Source: Bradyrhizobium sp. WD16
GTDB taxonomy: Bacteria > Pseudomonadota > Alphaproteobacteria > Rhizobiales > Xanthobacteraceae
DNA length: 64,000 bases
Assembly (NCBI RefSeq): GCF_024181725.1
Contig: NZ_CP028908.1
Location: 4,081,501 to 4,145,500, forward strand
Direction: 5' to 3'
Made by a program: the position numbers and the translations under genes. The notes under the pieces are model-generated. The model made no database searches. It had not been told where the DNA came from and saw only the letters and a list, made by a program, of their open reading frames with translations. Below are positions 9,316 to 21,392 of this stretch, one piece after another. Each line of letters opens with the position of its first letter. Within the stretch, counting starts at the first letter, position 1.

Positions 9316-10355
9316 GGTGCGCCCAGCATGGGCGCCCTCTTATGGGTGCAAGTCCCATCGTGAGTTGATCACAACGAGCGAAGCGAAGCGCAACCGCATG
9401 AGGGCGACCGAGTGTGGGGAGGAAGCGTGGAGCGAAGCTGCGGGCCGATGAATAAGAACCGGATAGAAGGCGTTGCCGACCAGGGCGAGCGGGCCAGTAA
9501 TCGCGAAGCTCTCGTGATCAAGGGGAAGCGGCGTAGATCCGGCGGTCGTGCAGTGAAGGAGTGCGTTCTTACCTGGGGAGATCTCGCCTCATGCCCGAAA
9601 GGGCGACGGTGTCGAGCCGGAGCGAGAAGTCAGCCGAGGTCGTAGTAGCCGGTGGGAAGGCTGCGAAGCCGTCCCGCAGGCGAAGGGCCGAACGAGAGGG
9701 AGTGTTCGACGCCATGCCGATGTGGCGAGCATCGCATCAGATGCCTGCGCGAGCAGGGCGGTCCGGGGTAGGACGCGGTGAAGCCGCGTGTGGCTCGGGC
9801 AGTGATGAAGCTCGTCGCCCGCGGCATGAACCGAAGGGCACAGGGTCGGCGCTGCTTCTGGCGGCGCTGGCGAGAGAGAACCTGCAACAAGCGTGGAAGC
9901 GGGTGCGGGCCAACAAAGGCGTAGCCGGTGTGGACGGTCTGGACATTGACCAGACCGCCGCGCAGCTGCGTACGGCGTGGCCGGCGATCCGCGAGCAACT
10001 GTTGTCGGGGGCGTACCGGCCCAGTCCGGTGCGACGGGTGGCGATCCCCAAGCCCGAGGGCGGCGAGCGCGAGCTCGGCATCCCGACGGTGACGGATCGT
10101 CTGATCCAGCAGGCGCTGCTGCAAGTGCTGCAGCCCATTCTTGATCCGACCTTCAGCGAGCACAGCTACGGCTTCCGGCCGGGCCGAAGCGCGCATGGCG
10201 CCGTCTGCGCGGCGACAATGAAGGTGAGAACGCAGCGACAATCAGGATGAGAGAGCGCCGGCGGGGGCGGGACGAAGGGAGGGCGTAGCCCGACCGGAGG
10301 ACCGCTCCCGCCGGCGGCGTCCGTCTCGGGCCCTCTGGCGGCCGGGTGTGGTTAG

Positions 10356-12751
<2,396 letters not shown>

Positions 12752-13941
12752 CGCTGGCAGCGCTTCATGATTGTCGCCCAGCGTCAATCAGCCCTTGCCA
12801 AGCCGACCATCCGCGACAATGATCACAGCATCCGGCTCCAATCTTCTCATCCAGATTGACGCCCAGTTCTCATCCAGATCGTCGCGCTATAGCCGTCCTT
12901 GCGGCGCAGTCATACGTGCAATCGGGCCGCCGGATCGTGGTGGACGTCGACCTGGAAAAGTTCTTTGACCGGGTCGATCACGACATCCTCATCGACCGCC
13001 TTCAGAAACGGATCGGGGACACCGGGGTCATCCGGCTGATCCGGGCGTATCTGAACAGCGGGATCATGGGCGATGGCGTGGTCCGGAAGCGAACGATGGG
13101 GACGCCGCAAGGCGGGCCGCTATCGCCGCTGCTGGCCAACGTTCTGCTCGATGAAGTGGACAAGGCGCTGGAACGTCGGGGCCATTGCTTCGTGCGCTAC
13201 GCCGACGATGCGAACGTCTACGTTCGCAGCTGCCGGGCGGGTGACCGGGTGATGGCGCTGCTTCGGCGGCTCTACGGCAAGCTGCACTTGACGGTCAACG
13301 AGACCAAAAGCGCAGTGGCCAGCGTGTTTGGTCGCAAGTTCCTGGGCTACAGCCTTTGGGTAGCCCCGGGCGGCGTGATCAAACGCAAGGTCGCCGACAA
13401 GCCGCTGAGGACGTTCAAGCAGCGCATCCGGCAACTGACCTGCCGCAGTGGCGGGCGCAGTATGCAGGATGTGGTGGATCGTCTGCGGCCTTACATCCGG
13501 GGCTGGAAGGCGTACTTCCGGTTGGCGCAAACGCCGAAGGTCTGGCGCGAGCTCGATCAATGGCTGCGTCACCGGCTGCGCGCCATCCAGCTCAAGCAGT
13601 GGAAGCGCGGTACGACCATGCACAGGGAACTACTGGCGCTGGGAGCCAAGCCTGACGTTGCACGGCAGGTGGCGGCCAACAGCCGTCGCTGGTGGCGCAA
13701 CAGCGGCATGCTCCTCAACGCCGTGCTAACCCTGAACTGGTCGGACCGGTTGGGACTGCCCCGTCTCTCATGACCTCAACTTCTCGAACCGCCCGGTGCG
13801 GACCCGCATGCCGGGTGGTGTGGCAGGGGAGCGACCCAAAAGGTCGCCCCCTATGCCGATCTGCGGCTGCAAGCCGAGGCCAGGGTTCGAGAAGCCGCCG
13901 CTTCGGGGGCTCCTCTCCATCATAGGGAAGCAGATGCCATT

Positions 13942-15684
13942 TCACTCCGCCGCACGGACCATCTCCGCGGGCGCGTCTTCACCCAAGGTCGGCGAGATGA
14001 AGCGGATGTGACAGACGAGACCGGACGGCGCATAACGCGGCTCGAAGCCGCCGCTCATCTGGCGCGTCAGGTTGCCGATCAGGCGAGTGCCGAAGCCTTC
14101 CTGCCTCGGCCGTTCCACCGGTGGACCGCCGCTTTCGATCCAGGTGAGGCTGACGGCCGTGCCTTGCGGCTCTGCCATCGCCGCCCAGTGGATGGTGACG
14201 GTCCCGCGCTGGTTCGACAACGCGCCGTATTTCACCGCATTGGTACAGAGTTCATGCAGGATCATCGCCACCGCGACGGCGGTGGTGGCCGCGAGTTCGA
14301 CCGCCGGGCCGTTGAGCGCGAAACGCTCCGCCCGGTGCTCGCGTAGCGGCGCCAGGGCCACCTCCAGAATGTCGGTGATGTCGGCCCGCTCCCAGTTGTG
14401 CCGGGTCAGCAGATCATGGCTGCGCACCAAGGCCTGGAGGCGTTCCTGGAATCCCCGTAGCGCTTCGGGACCCTGGCTGTCGCGGAAGCTCAGGCTGGCG
14501 ATCGATTGAACCGTGGCCAGCGTGTTCTTGACGCGATGGGCGAGTTCGCGGATCAGGATGTCGCGGCGCGCCTCGGCGGCCTCGCGCTCGGCCTCACGCT
14601 GCTGGTTCTCGTCCATCAGCCGGTCGAAGGTCTGGCCGAGAAGGCCGATCTCGTCGTCACGATCGATGATGCCGGTGCGCACCATGTCGTGGCCGCGTCG
14701 CCAAGCCTCCGCCGTCGCCACCAGCTTCATCAATGGCTGGCGGATCATCCCTTCGCCTGCCATCCAGGCCAGCACGAGCGCCCCGAGGCTGCCGAGCGCG
14801 AACAACAGCAGGCTGCGCTTGCTGGCATCGTCGACGCCCCGGAAGGCTTCACTCTTGGAGACGTCGGTGGCGACTGCCAGTCCGAACGGCGTTGCCCCGG
14901 CCGGCAGGAAGCCGGAAATGCGCTGATTGCCCGCCGCATCGGCGATTTCGGTCACTCCGGCGGTAGCTCCGGTCAGGGACGCCAGATTGGCTTCCGTGAC
15001 GCGGGTGCCGACGAAGGCCTCCGGCCGCGGCTCGCGCCAGACGATCACGCCGTTGCCGTCGGCGAGGGTGATCGCGCTGCCCCCGGGGGTGGCGCGATAG
15101 CTGATCCGATCGCCCAGCCATTTCAGGTTCAGCCCCGCCACGACAACGCCGGCCACGGCATTGTCGACCGTCAGCGGTACGGCAAGAGGCACGATGAAGC
15201 GGCCACTCGCCCGGCTCTGGACGTAACTGCCGATCGCAAAGGGGCTTCCGTCCAGCACCTGCCGGAAATAGTCTCGGTCGCCGAAGTCGGCCATCGGGAG
15301 AGGGGGGGCGCTGGCACAGCGAATCACGCCCTTGCGGTCGGTGACAAAGATGGCGGTGAGAGCGTCGATGCCCTTGGCCACCCGCCCCACATAGTCCGAA
15401 CAGGTCTGCGCATCGACCCGCAGTTCGGCCGCCAGCGACACCGTCTCCAGCACGTTCCGTGCCCCGCCGAAGATCTGCTCTATTTCCGAGACGGCGAAGC
15501 GGGTGTTGCGCATGACGTCGGCCTGCACCTCGGCGCGGCGGGCATTACGCAGGTCGAAGGTGTTGTAGGCCAGCGCCAAAAGGCCCGGGACCGCTGCCGC
15601 AAGGGTCAGCGCCAGCAGCCGATGCTTCAGCGACAGGCGACGTGTGATGCTGTTCAATCCAAGTCCCCAGGGCCGCATGCCCAT
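13942..15684 (-). CDS. Membrane sensor histidine kinase, HWE/HisKA_2 type
   Basis: This 580-residue sensor has one N-terminal membrane helix (about residues 22-42) and a periplasmic dCACHE-like region (about 45-290, with FGDRDYFRQVLDGSPFAIG). A second helix (about 293-313) leads into a HAMP segment and a phosphoacceptor at ELAHRVKNTLATV near residue 380. The ATP-binding part keeps the HELCTNAVKYGAL N-box and the late GFGTRLI motif. HRVKN plus HELxTNAxKYG defines the HWE/HisKA_2 class, which in this family often feeds the PhyR general stress response. No response regulator is adjacent, so it is an orphan. It reads towards the intron 3' end and away from tRNA-Trp. Confidence 0.88.
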   Translation of the reverse strand: MGMRPWGLGLNSITRRLSLKHRLLALTLAAAVPGLLALAYNTFDLRNARRAEVQADVMRNTRFAVSEIEQIFGGARNVLETVSLAAELRVDAQTCSDYVGRVAKGIDALTAIFVTDRKGVIRCASAPPLPMADFGDRDYFRQVLDGSPFAIGSYVQSRASGRFIVPLAVPLTVDNAVAGVVVAGLNLKWLGDRISYRATPGGSAITLADGNGVIVWREPRPEAFVGTRVTEANLASLTGATAGVTEIADAAGNQRISGFLPAGATPFGLAVATDVSKSEAFRGVDDASKRSLLLFALGSLGALVLAWMAGEGMIRQPLMKLVATAEAWRRGHDMVRTGIIDRDDEIGLLGQTFDRLMDENQQREAEREAAEARRDILIRELAHRVKNTLATVQSIASLSFRDSQGPEALRGFQERLQALVRSHDLLTRHNWERADITDILEVALAPLREHRAERFALNGPAVELAATTAVAVAMILHELCTNAVKYGALSNQRGTVTIHWAAMAEPQGTAVSLTWIESGGPPVERPRQEGFGTRLIGNLTRQMSGGFEPRYAPSGLVCHIRFISPTLGEDAPAEMVRAAE

Positions 15685-15809
15685 CGGCGGCCCGCCCCGA
15701 ATCCGGGAACCAGCGCAACCGACACCACAAACGTGGAGATCTGGTGGCCTCGGATCTCGCCACCGGCATCTTGACCCGGCTGGCCCCCAAATTTCGTCGC
15801 AACAGGGGC

Positions 15810-15838
15810 GTGACGAACGGAAAAGGCTTCGCTATAGA
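15810..15838 (+). promoter_or_regulatory. Promoter of tRNA-Trp
   Basis: GTGACG (15810-15815) and TATAGA (15833-15838) are separated by 17 bp. The -10 lies about 10 bp upstream of the mature tRNA 5' end, which fits a short-leader tRNA transcript. Confidence 0.55.
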
Positions 15839-15848
15839 GGCGCGCAGT

Positions 15849-15924
15849 AGGAGTGTAGCTCAATTGGTAGAGCACCGGTCTCCAAAACCGGGGGTCGTAG
15901 GTTCGAGCCCTACCACTCCTGCCA
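15849..15924 (+). tRNA. trnW: tRNA-Trp (anticodon CCA)
   Basis: The 76-nt cloverleaf is clear. Acceptor arms AGGAGTG and CACTCCT pair, and the D-arm is GCTCAATTGGTAGAGC. The anticodon stem CCGGT/ACCGG encloses the loop CTCCAAA with anticodon CCA, and the T-loop is GTTCGAGCC. The 3' CCA is encoded. In alphaproteobacteria this gene commonly sits between tuf and secE; here tuf is about 6.7 kb upstream and secE about 12.8 kb downstream because of accessory DNA on both sides. Confidence 0.97.
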
Positions 15925-16322
15925 TCCGAGACTCAGATCTCGGTCCAAGTGATTGATTTAAGGAAGTTTTGTCTGGCTGCGCGGCGCCGTCACCTTGGCG
16001 CGCGGTTGGCCCCCTTCAGGGCCGGCACCTTTGGCTATCCAGCGCGTGCGCTTGGCTGAACAGCGGGCTACGACGGGCCTTTGGCTATCCGCGACAGGCG
16101 CCGTCGGAAAACGGCGGGCGACGGCCCGCCGAGACAACCCCATCGCTGTGGATATCGTTCCCCCGCCGAGCGCAGGAAGAGGCGCGCGAGTCAGGCGCCG
16201 GAAACATCTTTCCCGCCGCCGAGCGCCCCCAAATTCCCGGACCCGTCCGCCCAGGGCGGTCACGAACAGTTCAGTTGCCCGGGCGCTTTTTGTTTAGCAC
16301 ATCCTAATGAATGTCCGCCGAG
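15925..16322. other. Non-coding stretch after tRNA-Trp
   Basis: No convincing gene is visible. A small inverted repeat CCGAGA / TCTCGG (15926-15943) directly follows the tRNA and may end its transcript, but it lacks a T-tract. The phrase TTTGGCTATCC occurs twice, at about 16029 and 16080. The rest is GC-rich sequence with only frame-shadow ORFs. Confidence 0.5.
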
Positions 16323-16742
16323 ATGGATGTGATGGATTGCCGCCCGAACTCGCCCCCGATCGTTCTCCGCCGCCTCGTCGCGGTGGTGATGGCGGTTGCG
16401 ATGATCGCCGCCTCGCTCGCAACTCTTGCCCGCGAACCATCGTTCAGCACGGCGCGTGGCGAGGGTGCTTTGATTGCGTCGGCCAAGGCCGATCTCCTGA
16501 AGATCGCATTCAGCAAGAACGAAAAGGGCATCGCCAAGCCCTGTCAGAAGGCGGTATTGCCGGGCGGCGTCAACTCCTGCTCCGCCGGCTTCGTTCTCGC
16601 CGGCATGCCGGCATCCGAGCCTGCCGACGTCATTCCGCAGCTGACCGTCCAGCAACTGCATTGGCGCTTGGCTGACGTGCGGTTCGCTGCCCAGTGCGGT
16701 GGGCCCTCGCTGGACCGACCTCCCTGTCCGGTGGCCGTCTGA
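16323..16742 (+). CDS. Small secreted Cys-containing protein of unknown function
   Basis: I do not recognise this 139-residue product. It starts MDVMDCRPNSPP and has a hydrophobic segment (VLRRLVAVVMAVAMIAASLA, about residues 14-33) that looks like a signal peptide or anchor. The mature part has four cysteines, in KPCQK, NSCSAG, AQCGG and PPCPV. An in-frame ATG 12 bp upstream (16311) is an alternative start. It lies 160 bp upstream of dsbD on the same strand, so a disulfide-bonded periplasmic protein served by DsbD/DsbA is an attractive guess. Codon use looks coding, but with no family match it remains uncertain. Confidence 0.5.
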   Translation: MDVMDCRPNSPPIVLRRLVAVVMAVAMIAASLATLAREPSFSTARGEGALIASAKADLLKIAFSKNEKGIAKPCQKAVLPGGVNSCSAGFVLAGMPASEPADVIPQLTVQQLHWRLADVRFAAQCGGPSLDRPPCPVAV

Positions 16743-16902
16743 CGCCGCTCCGGCGCAGCCGTTCTGCAATTATCCGCAAGTGCGAAGGCCGCTGCTGAGG
16801 GCGCCATCCGGTGCGGCGCGAGGCCGCGAGCCTCGCTGTACGGCTCCGGCGCAGGTCCGGTTTCTCCGCGATGTTTTCAGTGCGACCCGCAACAGGGATG
16901 CC

Positions 16903-19023
16903 ATGCCCGTTCATTTTGCTCGTCTTGCGACCGCCGGGGTGCTGCTCGCGCTCCTCTCTGGTCAAGCCATCCCGCGCGGCGCGACGGCGCAGCCGGTCAA
17001 GGCGGATTTTTCCGTGCGGTTCCTGGTGGCCGGCCCCGACACCGACGATCCGCGGACGGCCTGGGCCGGCGTTCAGGTCCGGCTCGGCCCGGCCTGGCAC
17101 ACCTATTGGCGATCGCCGGGGGACGCCGGTGCGCCGCCGCAATTCGAATGGTCGGATTCGCGGAACGTCGAGGGGGTGCGTGTCGAGTGGCCGGCGCCGC
17201 AGCGCTTCTCCGAGGGGGGGATCGACACTTTCGGCTACGCCGAGCAAGTGGTTTTCCCCGTTGCCGTACGCCTCCAGGATCCTGCAGCACCGGCCCACGT
17301 CTCGCTGAAGCTCGCGCTTTATGTCTGCTCGACCATCTGCACCCAGAACGAACTGCAGTTCGCCGCCGACATCCTGCCGGGAGCGCGCGAGGCGGGTGCG
17401 TCGAGCCTGATCAAGGCGTGGCGGGACAAGGTGCCCCGCGAGCGCTCGCCGACATTGTCGGTTCGCGATCTCCGCATCGAGCCCGGGCCACGCCCGTCAT
17501 TGCGGCTCGAGGTGCTTGCTGCTCCGCCGCTGAGTCGACCTGATGCATTCGTGGATGGTGATGATGCGGTGACGGCGGGGCCCCCGCAGATTGGCGAGGG
17601 TGCCGCCGGGAGTTCGATCATCACGCTGCCGCTCGAAGGGCTCGATCATGCGAACCCGAATCGATCGCTTCATCTGACACTGGTGGACGGTGGCCGTTCG
17701 TTGGAGATGACGCTGCCGAAAACGGCGGGAAGCGGCGCCGCCGTAATGCGGTCCCGGCCCGAGATTCATTCCGCCGCGTCGGGAGCAGCCTCGCTCTGGC
17801 CGATGCTGGCGCTATCGCTGATCGGCGGGCTGATCCTCAACTTCATGCCCTGCGTCTTTCCGGTGCTGTCCCTCAAGCTGATGTCGCTGGTGCAGCACGC
17901 CTCGCGCGACACCAGGACCATCCGTGCCGGGCTGCTGGCGTCCGCCGCGGGGATCGTCGCCTCGTTCGTGGTTCTCGCCGTCATCCTGGCGGCGCTCAAA
18001 TCCGCCGGCGCCGATATCGGCTGGGGAATCCAGTTCCAGCAGCCGGCGTTCCTCGTGACGATGTCGGCGGTTCTCGTCGCGCTCGGGGCCAATCTCATCG
18101 GTCTCTACGAAATTCATCTGCCCTGGTGGCTGTCGCGCCGCCTCGGCGAGGCGACCGGCGGCACCTCTAACGCATCGCAATTCGTCAACGGCTTCGTGAT
18201 GACGCTGCTGGCGACGCCGTGCTCGGCGCCCTTTGTCGGCACGGCGGTGGCATTCGCGCTGTCCCAGGGCCCCCTCGAGATCATCGCGATCTTTGTCGGC
18301 CTCGGCCTCGGCATGGCGTCGCCCTACCTGCTGCTGACGCTCGTTCCGCGACTGGCGGGAGCGTTGCCGCGGCCCGGCCGGTGGATGCTGACGCTGCGCC
18401 GTCTGTCCGCCGCGGCCATGGCCGCGACCGCCCTGTGGCTGCTGACCGTGCTCGCCGACATCAGCGGCGTGGTGCCGGCGCTCGTCGCAGGTGTCGTCAT
18501 GGCCGGCGCTGTCGCGCTGTCGGCCGTGGCGTGCCGGAAGCTGAAGCCAGTCGCGGCCGGCGGCATCGTCATCCTTGTTGTCGGCGCCGCCGCAGTGGTC
18601 TGGCAGGGCGGGCCGCGATCGGACGCTAGGGCCGAGGCGCAACCTGTTGCCTGGCAGTCGCTCGACCCTGATAAGGTCAGTGCGATGGTGCGCAGCGGCC
18701 GCACGGTGTTCGTCGACATCGGTGCATCCTGGTGCGTGACCTGCAAGGTCAACGAGAAGCTGGTCATCGACAGCGATACGATCCGCCGGCGACTTACCTC
18801 CGACGTTCGTCCCGTCCGCGCCGATTGGACGCGTCCCGACGAGATCATTGCGTCCTATTTGAAATCCTTCGGCCGTTACGGTCTGCCCTTCAACGCCGTG
18901 TTCGGGCCCGGCGCGCCGGCAGGCATCGTCCTGCCGGAGGTCCTCACCCAACAGGCGGTTCTCGATGCGTTTGCGGCCGCAGCGACGTCCACTCCTCCAT
19001 CACAACAGGAAACACGGCCATGA
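16903..19023 (+). CDS. dsbD: Thiol:disulfide interchange protein DsbD/ScsB
   Basis: This 706-residue membrane protein passes electrons from cytoplasmic thioredoxin to periplasmic thiol proteins. After a signal peptide (about residues 1-30), a long periplasmic alpha-type domain reaches residue 290, with Cys pair LYVCSTICTQ near residue 148. About eight membrane helices follow (residues 300-560) with the reactive cysteines in NFMPCVFPV (near 316) and LATPCSAPF (near 439). The C-terminal thioredoxin domain has GASWCVTCK near residue 610. The large N-terminal domain is more ScsB-like than E. coli DsbD. The ATG at 16903 gives a clean signal peptide. The stop overlaps the dsbA-like start by ATGA. 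Confidence 0.9.
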   Translation: MPVHFARLATAGVLLALLSGQAIPRGATAQPVKADFSVRFLVAGPDTDDPRTAWAGVQVRLGPAWHTYWRSPGDAGAPPQFEWSDSRNVEGVRVEWPAPQRFSEGGIDTFGYAEQVVFPVAVRLQDPAAPAHVSLKLALYVCSTICTQNELQFAADILPGAREAGASSLIKAWRDKVPRERSPTLSVRDLRIEPGPRPSLRLEVLAAPPLSRPDAFVDGDDAVTAGPPQIGEGAAGSSIITLPLEGLDHANPNRSLHLTLVDGGRSLEMTLPKTAGSGAAVMRSRPEIHSAASGAASLWPMLALSLIGGLILNFMPCVFPVLSLKLMSLVQHASRDTRTIRAGLLASAAGIVASFVVLAVILAALKSAGADIGWGIQFQQPAFLVTMSAVLVALGANLIGLYEIHLPWWLSRRLGEATGGTSNASQFVNGFVMTLLATPCSAPFVGTAVAFALSQGPLEIIAIFVGLGLGMASPYLLLTLVPRLAGALPRPGRWMLTLRRLSAAAMAATALWLLTVLADISGVVPALVAGVVMAGAVALSAVACRKLKPVAAGGIVILVVGAAAVVWQGGPRSDARAEAQPVAWQSLDPDKVSAMVRSGRTVFVDIGASWCVTCKVNEKLVIDSDTIRRRLTSDVRPVRADWTRPDEIIASYLKSFGRYGLPFNAVFGPGAPAGIVLPEVLTQQAVLDAFAAAATSTPPSQQETRP

Positions 19024-19658
19024 CGATCCGTTTCACGCCCATCATCGCTGCGGCGCTCGCATTCGCGCTGCTCGCTGTTCAGACGCCGCGGGCCTTCGCC
19101 GAAGGCGCCGCGCCCGATCCCTTGAGCGAACACAGCATCCTGCTCGATCCCGAGGTCCCGGCGCTCGGTAACGCCAAAGGCGATATCACCATCGTCGAGT
19201 ATTTCGACTACCAATGTCCGTACTGCAAGAAGGTCAATCCGGAGCTGTCGAAGGTGGTTCAGGAGGATGGCCACGTCCGCCTGGTCTACAAGGACTGGCC
19301 GATCTTCGGCGAGCCGTCGGTCTATGCGGCCCGGCTGGCGCTCGCATCGAAATATCAGAACAAATACGCCGAAGCCCACGACGCGCTGATCGCTCTCCCC
19401 GGCAAGCTCTCCGAGGACAAGGTGGACAGTGCGCTGGCCGCGGCGGGGATCGATCTCGATCGGGCGAAGCGTGATCTTGCGGCCAACCAGAGCGCCATCG
19501 AGGCCGTGCTGGCGCGAAATCACCAGCAGGCGGTGGCGCTGGGCTTTCAGGGCACGCCGGCCTTCATCATCGGACGCTTCCGCGTCCCGGGCGCACTGAA
19601 TGCCGCTGCCTTCAAGCAGGCGATTGCCGACGCGCGCGCTTCGACGACGAAGAAATGA
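19020..19658 (+). CDS. DsbA-family periplasmic thioredoxin-fold protein
   Basis: The 212-residue protein starts with a signal peptide cleaved near AFA-EG (about residue 27). A DsbA/Com1-type domain follows, with the active site DYQCPYCKK at residues 66-69 and the cis-Pro loop GFQGTPAFIIG near residue 175. These proteins oxidise, isomerise or reduce disulfides in the periplasm. Translational coupling to dsbD suggests it is kept reduced by DsbD and works as a reductase or isomerase, as in ScsB-ScsC pairs; that role is inferred. It ends 63 bp before the convergent aldolase gene. Confidence 0.9.
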   Translation: MTIRFTPIIAAALAFALLAVQTPRAFAEGAAPDPLSEHSILLDPEVPALGNAKGDITIVEYFDYQCPYCKKVNPELSKVVQEDGHVRLVYKDWPIFGEPSVYAARLALASKYQNKYAEAHDALIALPGKLSEDKVDSALAAAGIDLDRAKRDLAANQSAIEAVLARNHQQAVALGFQGTPAFIIGRFRVPGALNAAAFKQAIADARASTTKK

Positions 19659-19721
19659 TCGAACAGGAAATGATCGGAGGCGGCACGCGGCAGGATGCGC
19701 GCCGTCCCTTCAGTGCAGGCG

Positions 19722-20438
19722 TCAATGGGCGCCCTTGCATCCGGAGTGATCGCAGGGTGCGGTGTCGTGCGTGTCGGTGCAGGCGAAGCGATCGAGGGGC
19801 AGGTCGAGACGGAAGGTCTGGGCGAGATCCTCGATCTGGGGCCGGGTCAGATAGCGCGGCTGCTTGTCACGCAGCAGGATATAGAGCTTGGCGCTTTCCT
19901 CTAGCTCCTCGCAATTGAACACCGCCGCTTCCAGGCTGTCGCCGGCCACCACCGGGCCGTGATTGGCCAGCAGGATGGACGAATGCTTGCCGCCGAGCTT
20001 CCGGATGGCGTCGGCGATCGCCGGATCGCCAGGCCGGAAGTAGGGAAGAAGCGTTGTCGCACCGCATCGCATGAGCTGATAGGGCGTGAGCGGCGGCAGC
20101 GCCGCCTGCGGGTCGATCTCGGGCAGCATCGAGAGGGCGACACAGTGGGTCGAATGCAGATGGACAATCGCCGTGGCCGAGGTGCGCGTCTCGTAGACCG
20201 CACCGTGCAGGGGGATTTCCTTGGTCGGCGGATCGCCTGACAGCAGCCGGCCGCTCGCATCGAGATGCGACAGGCGGTCGGGGTCGAGAAATCCCATGGA
20301 AGAGTTCGTCGGAGTGGTGATCAGACCGCCATCCGCGAGGCGAACGGAAATATTGCCGGAAGAGCCCGGGGTCAGCCCTCGCTCGAACAGCGAGCGAGCA
20401 TACCTGCAGATGTCATTCCTGATCTTGGATTCGCTCAT
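19722..20438 (-). CDS. Class II aldolase/adducin family protein
   Basis: The 238-residue zinc enzyme resembles fuculose-phosphate aldolase and the 3-oxo-tetronate 4-phosphate decarboxylase OtnC. The substrate loop GLTPGSSGNISVR lies near residue 21 and the phosphate-binding TTPTNSSMG near residue 41. The catalytic acid follows in KEIPLHGAVY. Metal histidines are in VHLHSTH (near residue 93) and LLANHGPVV (near residue 158). The C-terminus DTAPCDHSGCKGAH is Cys/His-rich. No sugar kinase or dehydrogenase partner is adjacent, so the substrate is open. A copy of the TetR operator (20550-20561) lies about 110 bp upstream. Confidence 0.85.
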   Translation of the reverse strand: MSESKIRNDICRYARSLFERGLTPGSSGNISVRLADGGLITTPTNSSMGFLDPDRLSHLDASGRLLSGDPPTKEIPLHGAVYETRTSATAIVHLHSTHCVALSMLPEIDPQAALPPLTPYQLMRCGATTLLPYFRPGDPAIADAIRKLGGKHSSILLANHGPVVAGDSLEAAVFNCEELEESAKLYILLRDKQPRYLTRPQIEDLAQTFRLDLPLDRFACTDTHDTAPCDHSGCKGAH

Positions 20439-20537
20439 TGGCGTGCCCTACAACGCTAAAGTCATCACCCCGTCACATTAATTCGGGGCTTTTCTCAGAA
20501 TCCTTGTCCAATCATCACGCAACTCTTCCCAATTCTG

Positions 20538-20570
20538 TTGACAAGAAAAAGGCGATCGCCTCATCATAAG
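20538..20570. promoter_or_regulatory. TetR operator copy 3, upstream of the aldolase gene
   Basis: The 12-bp palindrome AGGCGATCGCCT (20550-20561) is followed by CATCATAAGG, the same half-site context as the two copies at 21404-21436. A TTGACA (20538-20543) precedes it, as at the MFS promoter. It lies between the aldolase start and the tetR 3' end. On the plus strand this would be a promoter reading against tetR; on the minus strand it could be an operator for the aldolase gene. Confidence 0.55.
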
Positions 20571-20725
20571 GCCTTGCCGCTCCTGCGGGCGCGGTCGACT
20601 TACCCAGATGGTGTTGGCGGCGGGTTCTCATTGAGACCGCGTGTGGCAGACGCATTCCCTCCGAATTTTCGCTGATTGAAGTCGCACTTAACTGGCGAAG
20701 CTATCTCGGAATTATAGTTCCCAAG

Positions 20726-21388
20726 CTACTTGTTCTTCGCAACACTGTAGCGCGCAAGAAACGTTGTCACTGCTTCCTTTATGATGAGGTTTGCGTCCCA
20801 GTCGGAACGCTCTTCGTCGACAACAAGCAAGCGGGGCCAAAAGAGCGCGCCATTGATCATGTCGAGGAATTGTCGGGTTGCTAGGTCGCTCTTCTTGACC
20901 CGGAGAACGCCGGCGGCAGTAGCCCGATCGAGGTAAGAGTGAAGGCGAGCGCGAAACGGATCCTTAGCTCGCCTAAATAGCTCTGTGCCGAGTTCAGGAA
21001 AACGTGGAGTTTCCGCTATTACGGCTCTAAACAGCTGCACTATTTCCGGTCGGCACAGCAGCGCTGCGTGAGCCTTGCCGATTTGCTTCAAAGCATCGGC
21101 AGGCTTCAATTTGTCTAATGTCGCAGGAAGCGAAGCTGCCTCGGAGGTCAGGGCTCCCCATGTGCATTCGACAACTGCTCCGAACAGATCAGCTTTCCGC
21201 GAGAAGTGCTTGTGCAATGTCGCTGCCGATACTCCCGCCCGGCGAGCAATCTCGTCCAAACCAGTTCGCTCGTAGCCAAGTTCTAGGAAGGCGGAAAGGG
21301 CCGCGTCGAGAAGCGCGGCGCGTTTTTCTGCGCGAATGCCCTCTCTGTAAACGGTCAACCCGTCAGGCCCATCTACAGTCATTGACAT
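20726..21388 (-). CDS. TetR/AcrR family repressor of the adjacent MFS gene
   Basis: The 220-residue protein has a TetR helix-turn-helix, TGLDEIARRAGVSAATLHKH followed by FSRKADLF (about residues 42-68). The C-terminal domain resembles the AcrR/TetR_C type (RPEIVQLFRAVIAETPRFPELG). It is divergent from the MFS exporter, with two perfect palindromes in the 118 bp between them. Simple autoregulation plus repression of the exporter is the likely circuit. Its A/T content is higher than that of the flanking housekeeping genes. Three in-frame starts lie close together (21388, 21382 and beyond), and the first overlaps the -35 box of the MFS promoter. Confidence 0.88.
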   Translation of the reverse strand: MSMTVDGPDGLTVYREGIRAEKRAALLDAALSAFLELGYERTGLDEIARRAGVSAATLHKHFSRKADLFGAVVECTWGALTSEAASLPATLDKLKPADALKQIGKAHAALLCRPEIVQLFRAVIAETPRFPELGTELFRRAKDPFRARLHSYLDRATAAGVLRVKKSDLATRQFLDMINGALFWPRLLVVDEERSDWDANLIIKEAVTTFLARYSVAKNK

Positions 21389-21392
21389 GTCC

